The position numbers and the translations under genes were made by a program. 64,000 bases of DNA from Rhodospirillales bacterium (GTDB lineage Bacteria; Pseudomonadota; Alphaproteobacteria; Rhodospirillales; Defluviicoccaceae): NCBI GenBank assembly GCA_016793875.1, contig JAEULG010000256.1:28128-92127 (forward strand), read 5' to 3'. Each line of letters opens with the position of its first letter. Positions within the stretch are counted from its first letter, which is position 1. Below the pieces are notes generated by a model. It worked only from the letters and a program-made list of their open reading frames with translations, was not told where the DNA came from and did no database searches. This document shows positions 35,401-46,600 of this stretch, one piece after another.

Positions 35401-36555
35401 ATGACACGCGACGACAGCAGTGCGGGGTTGCCCGTGCTTTCGAGGGATTCCGGTGCGGGCTCATCGGAGGGGGCTCCACGGGTGTGGCTGGTGATCGGCG
35501 ACAAGCTCGGCGACAACGCCCAGGTGGAAATCGTCGCCGATGCGCTGGGGTGGCCGGTAGAGCGCAAGGTGCTGCGTTTCCTGCCGCAGTATCAGACCGG
35601 CAAGCCGCCGTTCAAGCCGTCGCTCTACCACATCGACCGGGCGGCTTCGGCGCCCCTCGAGCCGCCGTGGCCTGACTTAGTACTGACCGTCGGCCGCCGG
35701 CCCTCGATGGCGGCAATGTGGATCAAGCAGCAGGCGGGCGGCCGGACGCGCGTCGCCATAGTCGGCCGGCCGCGGCGGATGCTGCGCGACTTCGATCTGG
35801 TGCTGGCGACCCCGCAGTACCGGCTTCCGGACCGCGGCAACGTGCTGCGCCTCGATCTGCCGCTGATGCGGATCGATCCGGCGAAGATCGAAGCGGGTGT
35901 TGCCGTCTGGCGCGAGCGGCTAGCCCTGATGGCGCGGCCGTTGACGGCGGTACTGGTGGGCGGGCCTACCAAGCCGTTCGTCTTCGATGGCGCGGTCGCC
36001 CGTGCCTTCCTGGTGGCGATGGGAGAGACGACGCGCGGCGAGGGCAGCCTGTTCATCACCACCAGCCGGCGCACCCCGGCGGACGTGGTGGCGGCGCTGG
36101 AGGCGGGTCTCCCGGCCGGCAGCCGGCTGTTCCGGTGGAGTGCCGATGCTCCCGACAATCCCTACCAGGGGCTGCTCGGGCTGGCCGACCGCTTTGTCGT
36201 CACCGGCGACAGCGTCTCGATGCTGGTCGAGGTGGCGAGGACCGGCAAGCCGCTCGCCATCTTCCCGCTGCCGGTTGCGCGCGGTCTGTGGTCGAACATG
36301 AAGAAGAAGCTGGCGGAAACGTTCCAGCCGCCGCTCGGCGGCGGCGCGGCCGGCGCCTTGAGCAGATTCGGCGACTTCCTCTACGACGCCGGCCTGATCG
36401 GCTACTCGCGGGAGTTCGAGGCGGTGCACCGCGCGCTGATCGACCGCGGCTTTGCGGTGCCGCTCGGCCGTCCGTTCGCTCCTGCACACGGCCAGGCGCC
36501 GGACGATTTGCCACAGGTTGCCGCCAGAGTCCGCGCCCTTTTCACCGGCGAGTGA
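35401..36555 (+). CDS. ELM1 / mitochondrial-fission-ELM1-like family protein
   Basis: 384-residue member of the ELM1 family found in alphaproteobacteria and plants. The N-terminus has VWLVIGDKLGDNAQVEIVAD (about 28-47). VLTVGRRPSMAAMWIKQQ, VQYRLPDRGNV-type and VLVGGPTKPFVF blocks follow, then FITTSRRTPADVV and FVVTGDSVSMLVEVARTGKP (about 265-284). The fold resembles GT-B glycosyltransferases, and bacterial members are suspected to act on envelope glycans. Next comes another transferase-like gene. The ATG at 35401 has only a weak ribosome site. Confidence 0.85.
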   Translation: MTRDDSSAGLPVLSRDSGAGSSEGAPRVWLVIGDKLGDNAQVEIVADALGWPVERKVLRFLPQYQTGKPPFKPSLYHIDRAASAPLEPPWPDLVLTVGRRPSMAAMWIKQQAGGRTRVAIVGRPRRMLRDFDLVLATPQYRLPDRGNVLRLDLPLMRIDPAKIEAGVAVWRERLALMARPLTAVLVGGPTKPFVFDGAVARAFLVAMGETTRGEGSLFITTSRRTPADVVAALEAGLPAGSRLFRWSADAPDNPYQGLLGLADRFVVTGDSVSMLVEVARTGKPLAIFPLPVARGLWSNMKKKLAETFQPPLGGGAAGALSRFGDFLYDAGLIGYSREFEAVHRALIDRGFAVPLGRPFAPAHGQAPDDLPQVAARVRALFTGE

Positions 36556-36630
36556 GGTCGCCTTGCCGCTTGCGCCCCCTTCTGCTAAATCTTTTGGCGT
36601 GCAGTTGCAGCAAACAGTGGATTTCCGCAC

Positions 36631-37533
36631 GTGAAACCGACCGTATTCATCCAGACCAACCACAAACAGATCGTCGGCGCGCTCGTCGCCGAGTACTCGC
36701 TGCGGCGCAACTCGAAGACCCCCGATGCCTTCGACGTACGGATCATGCACACCCGGGATTTCCCGTTTCTTGCACAGCGGGAGGGGAAGGAGTACCTGCG
36801 TGACGGTGTGCTGCGGCAGTGGCACATGGAAGACCTGCAGTCCTTCACGCCGACGCGCTTCATGCCGCCGCAGCTGATGGGCTACCAGGGCCGTGCTGTC
36901 GTCATCGACCCCGATGTCTTCGCCGTCGGCGATGTCTGCGAACTGCTTGAGCGCGACATGGCTGGCAAGGCAATCATGGCGCGGCCACGTTCCGGCTATA
37001 AGGAAAAGAAGGGGGTGATGGCGACCAGCGTCATGCTGCTGGACTGCGACAAGCTCACCCACTGGGTGGTCGAGCGCGACTTCGCCGCGCTGTTCGAACG
37101 CACCCGCGACTATGCCAAGTGGATCGGCCTGCTGTACGAGCCGCGCGAGACCATCGGCATCCTCGAAAACACATGGAACGACCTCGACAAGCTGACGCCG
37201 GCGACGAAGATGGTGCATATGACCAAGCGCAAGACGCAGCCGTGGAAGACCGGCCTCCCGGTGGACTTCATGCCACCGGAAAAGCCGTCCGGGTTCGTCG
37301 TGCTGGGCTGGATCAATCAGTTCCGCCGCCGGGTGTTCGGCGACTACGCCTTCCTTGGCAACTACGTTGCGCATCCTGATCCCAATCAGGAGCGGCTGTT
37401 CTTCGGCCTGCTGCGCGAGTGCGTCGACAAGGGCATCGTCAGCGAGGAGATGCTGCGCGAGGAGATGCGGCAGAACCATGTGCGCCACGATGCGTTCGAG
37501 GTGCTGGAGCGGACGGTCCCGCTCGCCGCGTAG
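36631..37533 (+). CDS. Glycosyltransferase-like protein (GT-A/GT8-like)
   Basis: 300-residue cytosolic protein starting at GTG 36631. VFIQTNHKQIVGALVAEYSL opens a Rossmann-like fold. MGYQGRAVVIDPDVFAVGDV (about 87-106) has the DPD arrangement expected of a DxD metal/nucleotide-sugar site, and MLLDCDKLTHWVV and VHMTKRKTQPWK recall GT8-type enzymes, where a late His binds the metal. Family name not certain. Its place between the ELM1-like gene and sufS suggests an envelope-glycan function for the first two; spacing to each side is short (75 and 23 bases). Confidence 0.65.
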   Translation: MKPTVFIQTNHKQIVGALVAEYSLRRNSKTPDAFDVRIMHTRDFPFLAQREGKEYLRDGVLRQWHMEDLQSFTPTRFMPPQLMGYQGRAVVIDPDVFAVGDVCELLERDMAGKAIMARPRSGYKEKKGVMATSVMLLDCDKLTHWVVERDFAALFERTRDYAKWIGLLYEPRETIGILENTWNDLDKLTPATKMVHMTKRKTQPWKTGLPVDFMPPEKPSGFVVLGWINQFRRRVFGDYAFLGNYVAHPDPNQERLFFGLLRECVDKGIVSEEMLREEMRQNHVRHDAFEVLERTVPLAA

Positions 37534-37556
37534 CATTACAGGATCAGGGAGTACGA

Positions 37557-38834
37557 ATGGGCGCGGCGGCTTGCGCTGAGCCAGGTCCGGGGGGCCCGCT
37601 GACGGGGCCGTCGCCCGCCTTCCGGCCGCCGCGCGACGACTTCCCGATCCTGTCCAGACCGGTCAACGGCCAGCCTCTGGTCTGGCTCGACAGTGCTGCC
37701 AGCGCGCAGAAGCCGCGTATCGTCCTCGATGCCATGCGGACCTTCGCCGAGACGCACTACGCCAACGTCCATCGCGGTGTCCATGGGCTCGGTCACGCGG
37801 CGACCGAGGCCTACGAGGCGGCCCGCAACCGCGTCGCGGCGTTCATCGGGGCCGCCGCGGCGGACGAGGTCGTCTTCGTTCGCGGTGCCACCGAGGCGAT
37901 CAACCTCGTCGCCGCCAGCTTCGGGCGCAGTACGCTGCGCGCCGGCGACGAGATCGTCCTGACCGAGCTGGAGCACCACGCCAACATTGTCCCCTGGCAG
38001 TTGCTGCGCGAGGCGAGCGGCGTCGTGCTGAGGGTCGTCCCAATCGGCGACGACGGCACGGTCAGTCTTGATGACCTGCGGGCAACGCTGGGCACACGGA
38101 CGCGTCTGGTCGCCGTCGCTCACGTCTCCAACGTCCTCGGCACGGTCCTGCCGGTGGCCGAGATCGCCCGCCTCGCCCACGCGGCCGGCGCCCGGTTGCT
38201 GGTGGACGGCTGCCAGGCGGTGCCGGGCCGCCCGGTGGACGTGACCGCGCTGGGAGCCGACTTCTACGTCTTCTCCGCCCACAAGATGTATGGTCCGACC
38301 GGCATCGGGGTGCTATGGGGCCGGCGCGAACTGTTGGCGGCGATGCCGCCGTGGCAGGGGGGCGGCGAGATGATCGCCTCGGTCAGCTTCGAGCGGACGA
38401 CCTTCAAGAAGCCGCCGTACCGCTTCGAGGCCGGCACGCCGCCGATCATCGAGGCGATCGGCCTCGCCGCCGCCTGCGATTACCTCGCCGGCCTCGGGCT
38501 TGCGGGGATCGCCGCGCACGAGCAGGCCCTCAGGGCCTGCGCTGTCGAGCGGCTGCGGGCCGTGCCGGGGCTGCGGCTGCTGGCTGCCGAGGGGCCGGGC
38601 GAACGGGCGGGGATCCTCTCCTTCATCATCGACGGCGTGCACCCGCACGACATCGCCACCGTGCTCGATACCGCCGGCATCGCCATTCGCGCCGGCCATC
38701 ACTGCGCGCAGCCGCTGATGCGCCGGCTGGGGGTGGCGGCAACCGCCCGGGCCTCCTTCGGGCTCTACAACACCAGCGCCGATGTCGATGCGTTGGCGGA
38801 GGGGTTGATGCGTGTAAGAGAGGTGTTCGGTTGA
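37557..38834 (+). CDS. sufS: Cysteine desulfurase, SufS type
   Basis: 425-residue PLP enzyme mobilising sulfur from cysteine for Fe-S assembly. Start ATG at 37557 with AGGGAG upstream; the frame extends to 37419 inside the preceding gene. Motifs are VWLDSAASAQKP, THYANVHRGVHGLG, FVRGATEAINLVA, ELEHHANIVPWQ, DGCQAVPGRPVDV, the PLP-Lys in FYVFSAHKMYGPTGIGVLWG (about 238-257), and the catalytic Cys in RAGHHCAQPLM (about 379-389). Its stop overlaps the sufU start (TGATG), so sufS and sufU are coupled. Confidence 0.96.
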   Translation: MGAAACAEPGPGGPLTGPSPAFRPPRDDFPILSRPVNGQPLVWLDSAASAQKPRIVLDAMRTFAETHYANVHRGVHGLGHAATEAYEAARNRVAAFIGAAAADEVVFVRGATEAINLVAASFGRSTLRAGDEIVLTELEHHANIVPWQLLREASGVVLRVVPIGDDGTVSLDDLRATLGTRTRLVAVAHVSNVLGTVLPVAEIARLAHAAGARLLVDGCQAVPGRPVDVTALGADFYVFSAHKMYGPTGIGVLWGRRELLAAMPPWQGGGEMIASVSFERTTFKKPPYRFEAGTPPIIEAIGLAAACDYLAGLGLAGIAAHEQALRACAVERLRAVPGLRLLAAEGPGERAGILSFIIDGVHPHDIATVLDTAGIAIRAGHHCAQPLMRRLGVAATARASFGLYNTSADVDALAEGLMRVREVFG

Positions 38835-39304
38835 TGCGCGCCGACCTTCGCGACCTCTATCAGGCGGTGATCCTCGAACACGCGCGGTCGCCGCGCAACT
38901 TCGCTCGTCTCGAGAATGCCACCACCAGTGCCCATGGCCACAACCCGATGTGCGGTGACGAGGTCACGGTGTTTGTCCGCCTGGATGAGGCCGGCCGCAT
39001 CGGCGAGGCTGCCTTCGAGGGCAACGGCTGTGCCATCTGCCTCGCGTCAGCCTCGCTGATGACCGGGCTGTTGCGCGGCCGCAGCCCCGAGGCGGCGGAG
39101 CGGCTGTCCGAAGCGTTCGCCCGTCTGTGCAGCGAGGACGGCAGCGAGGAGGACGCGGTTGCGGCGGAGGACCGGGAGGCGCTCAGGCAACTCGAAGCCC
39201 TCTCTGGGGTTCGCGCCTTCCCGGTGCGGATCCGCTGCGCCACGCTGCCGTGGCAGACGATGCGGGCCGCGCTACACGACGAGAGCGAGGTCTGCGGCGA
39301 GTGA
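38834..39304 (+). CDS. sufU: SufU-type iron-sulfur scaffold/sulfur-acceptor protein
   Basis: 156-residue IscU/SufU fold protein coupled to sufS. It keeps LRDLYQAVILEHARSPRNF, NPMCGDEVTVFV (Cys and Asp), EGNGCAICLASASLMT (Cys) and RIRCATLPWQTM (Cys), the three zinc/sulfur-acceptor cysteines of SufU, together with the 18-21-residue insert between the second and third blocks that separates SufU from IscU. It probably accepts persulfide from SufS and passes it to SufBCD. The sufB, sufC and sufD genes are not in the window downstream, where a convergent phage-like gene begins. Confidence 0.93.
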   Translation: MRADLRDLYQAVILEHARSPRNFARLENATTSAHGHNPMCGDEVTVFVRLDEAGRIGEAAFEGNGCAICLASASLMTGLLRGRSPEAAERLSEAFARLCSEDGSEEDAVAAEDREALRQLEALSGVRAFPVRIRCATLPWQTMRAALHDESEVCGE

Positions 39305-39358
39305 GCCGGCGCCGGAGCTGCCGACCGGCAGCGGTTCTTGGGCGCCACCGCCGGCGGA

Positions 39359-40399
39359 TTACGCCGCCGGGACGGCAAAGATGGTGGTGGCCGTGCCGCC
39401 GTCGATGCGCAGCACGCTCGCCGGCGCGATCGCCGCAATAAGCTCTGCGATATCCCGCGGGGAAAACGAGCGCAGCGCGGTGATTTCCCCGCCCGCCGCC
39501 TTTTCGGCCGCGCTGACCGCCGCCGGGTTGACTTCCGCCCCGGCAGCAATGCTGAGCAGCTTGGCCCGCTCGTCCGCGGTCATAACCACCCGTGCCGCGG
39601 TCTCGGTGATCTGCTCGGCGGTATAGTCGCCGGGCTGGGCGGCCACGGCGCCGCTGCGTCCGTGGACGGAGGTGACGGCGTCCTGGTGAACCGGCGCGTG
39701 GATCACCACCATGTCGACCAGGTCGCGGGGCGAGAAGATGCGGGGGGCCGGCTCGGAGGCGAGCGCCTTCTCCTGCAGAGACACCGGCGGCGGATTGACC
39801 TGGGCGCCCGGCTCGATGGCATCGAGCTTCGCCTTATCCTCCGCCATGTACCGCTTCGCGGCGACGCCTTCGGGGATATCGTCGAGGGTCTGCAAGCCGG
39901 CGGGCCCGTCGGACGATCCGCCAGCCGCGGCGAGGGTGACGTTGCCGGCACCGTCGAACGCGAGGACCCGGCCGGCGCGTTCGGTGCTGCCCGGCAGGAC
40001 GACCGTGGCATCGATGTCGGCCGGAGCGAGGCGCAGGGTGCGTTCGATCTCGGCTTCCAGCTGCTGGACGGCGGCGGTCAGATAGTCGAGTTCGTCGTTG
40101 AGCACGCGGGCGCGGAACGGGCCCGATTCCTGGAAGTCGGTGGTGCGCTGAACCAGCAGCCGGCGGCGCAGTGTCACCGCGGCTCCCGCCTTCGGCGCCG
40201 CCGCAAAGGTGACGGCGCCGCCGTTGGTGCTGCCGACACCGCTGATGTCATAGCCGGAATGCAACTGCTCGCTATCGACGTACACCTCGAGGTCGGCCTC
40301 GGCAAAGATGGCGAACGGGAAGAGAAAGTCGCGTCGCACCCCGTCCGCCCGATACTGCGTGCGGGGCTTGGTAGCGGTCACCTGAAGATGTGAGGGCAT
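39359..40399 (-). CDS. Phage tail-fibre-like protein
   Basis: 346 residues from the ATG at 40399. The N-terminal ~130 residues follow the pattern of podovirus tail-fibre anchor domains: YRADGVRRDFLFPFAIF, LEVYVDSEQLHSGYDISG, GGAVTFAAAP, VTLRRRLLVQRTTDFQESG, and VLNDELDYLTAAVQQLEAEI. The C-terminal half contains two tandem copies of a module, KAKLDAIEPGAQVNPPPVS then FSPRDLVDMVVIHAP, and ERAKLLSIAAGAEVNPAAVS then FSPRDIAELIAAIAP. No other phage gene is nearby. It may be a prophage relic or a domesticated structural/adhesin gene. It is divergent from the giant adhesin. Confidence 0.72.
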   Translation of the reverse strand: MPSHLQVTATKPRTQYRADGVRRDFLFPFAIFAEADLEVYVDSEQLHSGYDISGVGSTNGGAVTFAAAPKAGAAVTLRRRLLVQRTTDFQESGPFRARVLNDELDYLTAAVQQLEAEIERTLRLAPADIDATVVLPGSTERAGRVLAFDGAGNVTLAAAGGSSDGPAGLQTLDDIPEGVAAKRYMAEDKAKLDAIEPGAQVNPPPVSLQEKALASEPAPRIFSPRDLVDMVVIHAPVHQDAVTSVHGRSGAVAAQPGDYTAEQITETAARVVMTADERAKLLSIAAGAEVNPAAVSAAEKAAGGEITALRSFSPRDIAELIAAIAPASVLRIDGGTATTIFAVPAA

Positions 40400-40655
40400 G
40401 GTCGACCCTTGCGCGAGAGTTCCGGGGCGGACGCAGGCGGCCGCCGGTGGGACCGTGACCGCCTTGAGGTGGGGCCTCGCGTCGGCGATCACCCGATCGC
40501 AGGCTTATATACCTAGGATGTAAGTCTCGTCAATGTCCTTGATGGAGGCGTACGGGGGTGTGACCGCCCTCAATTGCGTAAAATTTGAGGAAATGTTATG
40601 GTGACAATGAGGCTTATGCCTCAGGGGGTTGCTCAGCAGTCAATTGGAGTTCGTC
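40400..40655. promoter_or_regulatory. Divergent control region with hairpin before the giant adhesin gene
   Basis: 256 bases between the tail-fibre-like gene and the adhesin. The part from 40500 on is AT-richer than the surroundings. A stem-loop TGAGGC-ttat-GCCTCA lies at 40610-40625, directly before a TTGGAG ribosome site and the ATG at 40656; it would sit in the leader mRNA. Promoter elements cannot be placed with confidence. Confidence 0.4.
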
Positions 40656-43600
40656 ATGTTTGCCGACCAGCTGGGGGATACTCCTGCACAGCCATCCGGG
40701 TGTCACCCGATGTCGCCAGCTTCCTGCGACGTTCTTCCGGCATCGTGGCCGGGGATGGCGACAGCCGGCTCGATCGACCAGGCCAGCGGAACGGTGACCA
40801 TCGTTCGCAGCGCCGGCGGCACGGCGACAGCCGTCCCCGGAAGCGTGCTCTTCGATGGTGATTTTGTCGAGGCCTCCGGTGGCGATGCCGTCGTCACCCT
40901 TGCCAACGGTCAGCGCATCGCTGTCCACGGGCGTGGCCAACTGGTCGTGCACACCGGTGAGAGGCTCGTACTGGAAGCTGCGGATGGCCGCTTCGAGTTG
41001 CTCGGCGGCGGCAGGGTAGGGCCAGATGAGCTGATCATCGCCACCCCGGCGGCCCGCATCCATCCAGGAAGCGCCGCCATTGCCTTCCGCCACGCTGCCG
41101 CCGATGGGCTGGAGTTGACGCTCGCCGGCGACGGTGCGGCGGACGGGGTGGTGGTCGAGAACGGCTTCGGCGCGGTGATCGTCCGCGAGGGCGGCGATGC
41201 CGCTGCCGTCGCCGGTTCGGACCAGCCGCCGCTGCTTCTGGCGGGGCCGGGGGGCGGCGCTTCGGAGCAGGGGCTTGCGTCCGAGGGGGTAGCCGCGGCC
41301 TCCGGCCTGACGCTTGCGGAAGGCCTCGATGTCTCCCCGGGCGGAGACCTCGCGGCACTGCCCGAAGACGCGCCGGTTTCCATCCCGCAGTCCAGTCCGT
41401 TCGATCTGTCGCCGCAGGCGGTGGCCTTCGCGGATCCGGCGTCTGGCAGCGGCCTGTCGGCAGGCGGCAATGCCTCCGCATCGGGGCTTCTGACCGAAGA
41501 ACTGTGGCTGCTGCTCGGGCAGGAGGAGCAGCAGCCGGGCGGGGACGAGCCGGGGACCACGGTTCCACCGGACGGCCGGCTGACCGGCTGGGAGCCGCTC
41601 GGACTGGCCTGGGATGTCTTGGGCAGCGCCGAAGTGGTGCCGCTGGCGCACGCTGTCGGACCCCACGGCGTCGGCGGCAGGATCGCCGTCACCGAAGGCG
41701 GATCGATGGCGCGGGTGGTTGCCTCGGGCGACGGTTTCGGTCCGGTGGACGCGTTTCTCGCCGCTTCGCCTGGGGCGAGGGCGCAGGCGTCGAGCCTTTA
41801 CGATTTCGTCGTTTCGAAAGGCGTTCTCCCGGCGAGCATCAGCGCCATCCGCTCGACGACGCTGCAGATCAAGGCCGGAACCGAGCTGTCCTTCGACTGG
41901 TTCTTCGATCCCGCCAACCAGTCGCCCCGGCGCGACATGGCGCTGTTCGTCGTAGGCGGCGAGATCTTCCGGCTGACCGACGCGGTGGCGGTTGACGATG
42001 CGTCCGGCTGGCGAACGTTCGTCTGGCGGGCGGAGAAGACCGCCACCTATTCACTCGCCTTCGTCACCGTGAACGACCGGATCATCGACGATCCGGCACA
42101 GCTCTATATCGACAACGTCCGTCTCAACCGGGCGTTCGGCGACGGCTATACGGTGGTGGACGGCGGCACCGGAGACGGCTGGCGTATCCTGGCGCAGAAA
42201 CCGACGTTGCGCGACGATGCGTGGACTGTCGGCGAGGACGGGGCGGCGGCGATCGACGTCGCCAAGTTGTTCGCCAACGACGTTGATCCCGATCCGTTCG
42301 ATGCGATGCGCCTTGCGGCCATCGACCGAACCGGCACCCACGGTCTCGCCAGTCCCGGCGGCGACCGCATGATCACCTTCGATCCGGCGGGAAACTTCGA
42401 GTATCTCGCCGCCGGCGAAACGGCGACGACCAGCTTCCGCTACCAAGCGGACGCCGGCAACGGCCAGACCGGCTGGGCGACGGTGCGGGTAACGGTCGTC
42501 GGCGCCAACGACGCGCCGACAGCCCGTGCTGATGAAGCGCCGAACGTCACCGCTGACGCGGCTGTCACGATCGATGTCCTCGCCAACGACGATGACATCG
42601 ATTCCGACGACGACCGGACAACGCTGCGGATCGTCGCCGCCAACGCCGCCTCCGGCGCCGTTGTCGAGGTGACCGGCCGGCCCGGCGCCGGCATCGTCTA
42701 CCAGCCCGGCGACCGCTTCGTGTGGCTGGCGGAAGGCGAGACCGCCGTCGATACCATCAACTACACCGTCGAGGACCGTCACGGAGCCAGCGCCACGGCG
42801 CAAGCCCGGGTAACCGTCGTCGGGCGCAACGACGCGCCTGCTTGTGTCGGCGATCAGGCCGAGGGCGACGAAGATGGCCCGGTGCGCCTTGATGTGCTCG
42901 CCAACGACCGTGACCCGGACCTCTCCGACCGGCTGCATGTCGTCGAAGTCGACGGCAGGGCGTTGGCCGCGGGCGGCCGCGTCGTCATTTCTTCGGGTGC
43001 GTCGGTGACGCTGTCGGCCGACGGCGCCCTCGTCTACCAGGCCGGCGACGGCTTCGCCGGTCTTGCGGCCGGGGAGACCGCCACGGATGCCTTCCGCTAC
43101 CGGGCGAGCGACGGTCACGGCGGCTTCAGCGATGCCAGCGTGACCGTGCATATCGCCGGCCGCAACGACGCGCCGGTTGCCGGCGCCGATGCAGCTTCCG
43201 GCGATGCCGATCGCGGGTTCGCCATCGCCGCGCTCGCCAACGACGACGATGTCGACAGCGACGACGGTCCGGCGAGCCTGCGCATCATCGCCGCACAGGC
43301 GGCGACGGGCGCGGTCAGCTTCAGCGGCGCGCCCGGCGCTGGCCTCGCCTACGATCCGGCCGGACGCTTCCGGGCGCTGGGCGAGGGCGAAACCGCCGTC
43401 GATACCATCACCTACACCATCGCGGACCAGCACGGTGCGCAGGCAAGCGCAACCGTCGCGGTCACGGTGCGCGGCGTCAACGATGCGCCCGTGGCCGCGG
43501 CCGACTACGGCATCGCCAGCGAAGACGGCTTCGTTACCCTTGCTGCGATCGACAACGATGTCGATCCGGACCTCCACGACCGGTTGACCATCGTTGCCAT

Positions 43601-46600
43601 CGACGGGCAGGCGATCGCCGCCGGCGGAAAAGTGACGCTGGCGTCCGGCGCCATCGTCTCCCTCGACGCCGTCGGCAATCTCTCCTGGTCGCCGGCCGGC
43701 CGCTTCGACGGCTTGAGCGCCGGCCAGACCGGCCTCGATCACTTCCGCTATCGCGTCGCCGATGGCCACGGCGGTTTCGGCGAGGCCGAGGTCACGGTGC
43801 ATATCGAAGGGCTGAACGATGCGCCCGCCGCCCGCGCCGACGTTGCCGCCACCGGCGAGGACGGTCCGGCGATAGTCATCGACGTGCTCGCCAACGACGA
43901 CGATATCGATACTGACGACGACCGGACCAGCCTGCGCATCGTCGGTGCGACAGCGGCGTCCGGTGCGACGGTGACCATCGAGCAGGGCCAGTTGCTGCAT
44001 TACCTGCCGGCCGGCCACTGGGACAAGCTCAAAGCTGGTGAAACCGGCACCGACGTCGTGACCTACACCATCACCGATGGCCATGGCGCCCGTTCCACCG
44101 GGACCGTCGCTGTAACCGTGATCGGCGCCAACGATGCCCCGACCGCCGTCGCCGATACGCTGATGATCACCGCCGATGCGGTGCTGCGCTTGCCGGGCGA
44201 CAAGTCACTCACTGAAAACGATGCCGATCCCGATATCGGCGATACCAAGACGATCATCGCCATCGACGGCGTTGCCGCCAATGTCGGCCGGACAATCGAG
44301 CTTGCGTCCGGAGCGCTGCTTACCGTCGAGGCCGATGGCCGCCTGACCTACGATCCCAACGGCCGGTTCGCCGGCCTCATCGATTTCGAGCGGGGAATCG
44401 ACAGCTTCACCTACACCATCCGCGATGCTTCCGGTGCGACCTCGACGACGACGGCAACCGTCGAGGTGCAGGGGATCAACGACGCCCCGGTGGCGCATGC
44501 CGATGCGATCACCACCGAGGCCGGAGCCGCCGTGCGCATCCCGGTGCTGGCCAACGACACCGACCCAGATGCCGGCGGCAACCTGCGGGTGCTGACGGTG
44601 GACAGCGACGGCGGCCGCGGCAGCATGCGCATCAACGCCGACGGCACGCTGACGTGGTCCCCGGACGGCGGCTTCGCCGATCTCGCTCCCGGTGAGACGG
44701 CGACGCAGACCTTCCGCTACATCGTTGACGACTTCGTCGGCGCGCGCAGCACCGGCACCGTCACGGTCACCGTCGTCGGCCAGGATCGGGCGGTTCCATC
44801 GCAGGGGGAGATCCTGCAATCGTTCGAAGTGCAGGCGTTCAGGGATGCCGCGCCGGTCATTGGCGCGGTGGTCGGATCGGCGGTCGCACCAGGATCGGTC
44901 GCGGGGCTGTTCACGCCGACCCACCAGGGCACGATGGCGGTGCTGACCGCGGCAGAGGGGTCGTGGTTGGACATCGAGCGGCACCTGTCGGGAGACGTCC
45001 TTGCCGGAGGTCGGCCGCTGATCCATCTTCCAGACGACCCGGACGACCACACCGGCCCGAACAAAGGCTCGGCACTGCGCACGATCGTCAACATCGGTGC
45101 TGGGGACGTGGTCGACGGGCACGTGCGCTTGTCGTTTGACTGGAACTTCGTTTCCGCCGAGCAGCCGGGCTCGGGGCTCGACGACTACGCGGTGTTTACC
45201 GTCACCGACGGTGCGATCTCGCGGATTTTCACCCTCGCCGAGGCGAGGACGACGGTGACCGCGACCGGCTGGCGCACGTCGGTATTCGACCTCGGCACCG
45301 CCTTCGCCCTGCCCGCCGGCAAGGCGCTGTCGCTGACGGTGGGGTTCGCCGTCCTCAACGACGCAACGGACGCGAGGCCGTCCCAGCTGCTGGTCGATAA
45401 CCTGCGGCTCAACCGCTCGCTCGGCTCGGGCTACGAGCAGGTGGGCGGCGAGGCCGGCGGCTTTGCCACCTTCCGCGAGCGGCCGGTCGGCGGCGACGAT
45501 GCGGTCGCTTCATCCGGCGGGATGCCGCTGAACGAGGATCACGCCGCAACCTTGTCGGTCGCCGGCCTCCTCGGCAACGATCACGCCAGCGCCGGCGCCC
45601 AGGCATCGACGCTGCGCATCACCGGGCTCGAGACGGAAGGAACGCACGGCGCCGTCGCACTCGCCGGCGGATCGGTCGTCTGGGACCCGCGCGGGCAGTT
45701 CGATGCGCTGGCGGAAGGCGGAACCGTCACCGACAGCTTCCGCTATACCTTCAGCGATGCCAACGGGGCGACCGGCAGCGGCCGGGTCACCCTGACGGTC
45801 CGCGGCCTCAACGACGCGCCGGTGGCGGCTCTGGACAAGGCCGCGGCGGTGGAGAACGGCGATGCCGTCCTCATTGACGTGCTCGCCAACGACGACGACA
45901 TCGACTCCGACGATGACCGCTTCAGCCTGCGGGTGATCATGGCTTCGGCCGCCTCCGGGGCGACGGTGGCCGCCGCGGGCGTGGCGGGCGCCAGCATCGT
46001 CTACGATCCGCGCACTGCGGCCGCGTTCGAGGCCCTCGGCGAGGGTCAGACGCTGGTCGACCAGGTGACCTACACGATCGCGGACCGGCACGGCGCACAG
46101 GCGCAAGGCAGCGTCGCGGTGACCATCACCGGCCGCAACGACGCCCCCGTGGCCCTGGCCGACGCCGTTGCCGGAAACGAGGACGCCAGCATCGCCATCG
46201 CCGTACTCGCCAACGACCATGACGCGGATACCACTGACAAACTCACCGTTGCCGCCATCGACGGTCAGTCGCTGGCGGCGGGCGCGCCGGTGACGCTCGC
46301 CTCGGGGGCGGTGGTTTCCCTCGCCGGCGACGGCGGCCTGAGCTGGGATCCGCGCAGCGCCTTTGCCACGCTCGCCGCCGGGCAGCAGGGGACCGACGCC
46401 TTCGTCTACACCGTGCACGACGGGCACGGCTCCACCAGTTCTGCCCGGGTGGAGGTGAGCGTCGCCGGTCGTAACGATGCCCCCGTCGCCGCAGCCGATG
46501 CCGTCGCAGCGAGTGCCGGGACGCGGCTGACCATCGCCGCCGCGACGCTGCTGGCCAACGATACCGACATCGACAGCGGCGATGCCGTGCACGTGCTCGG

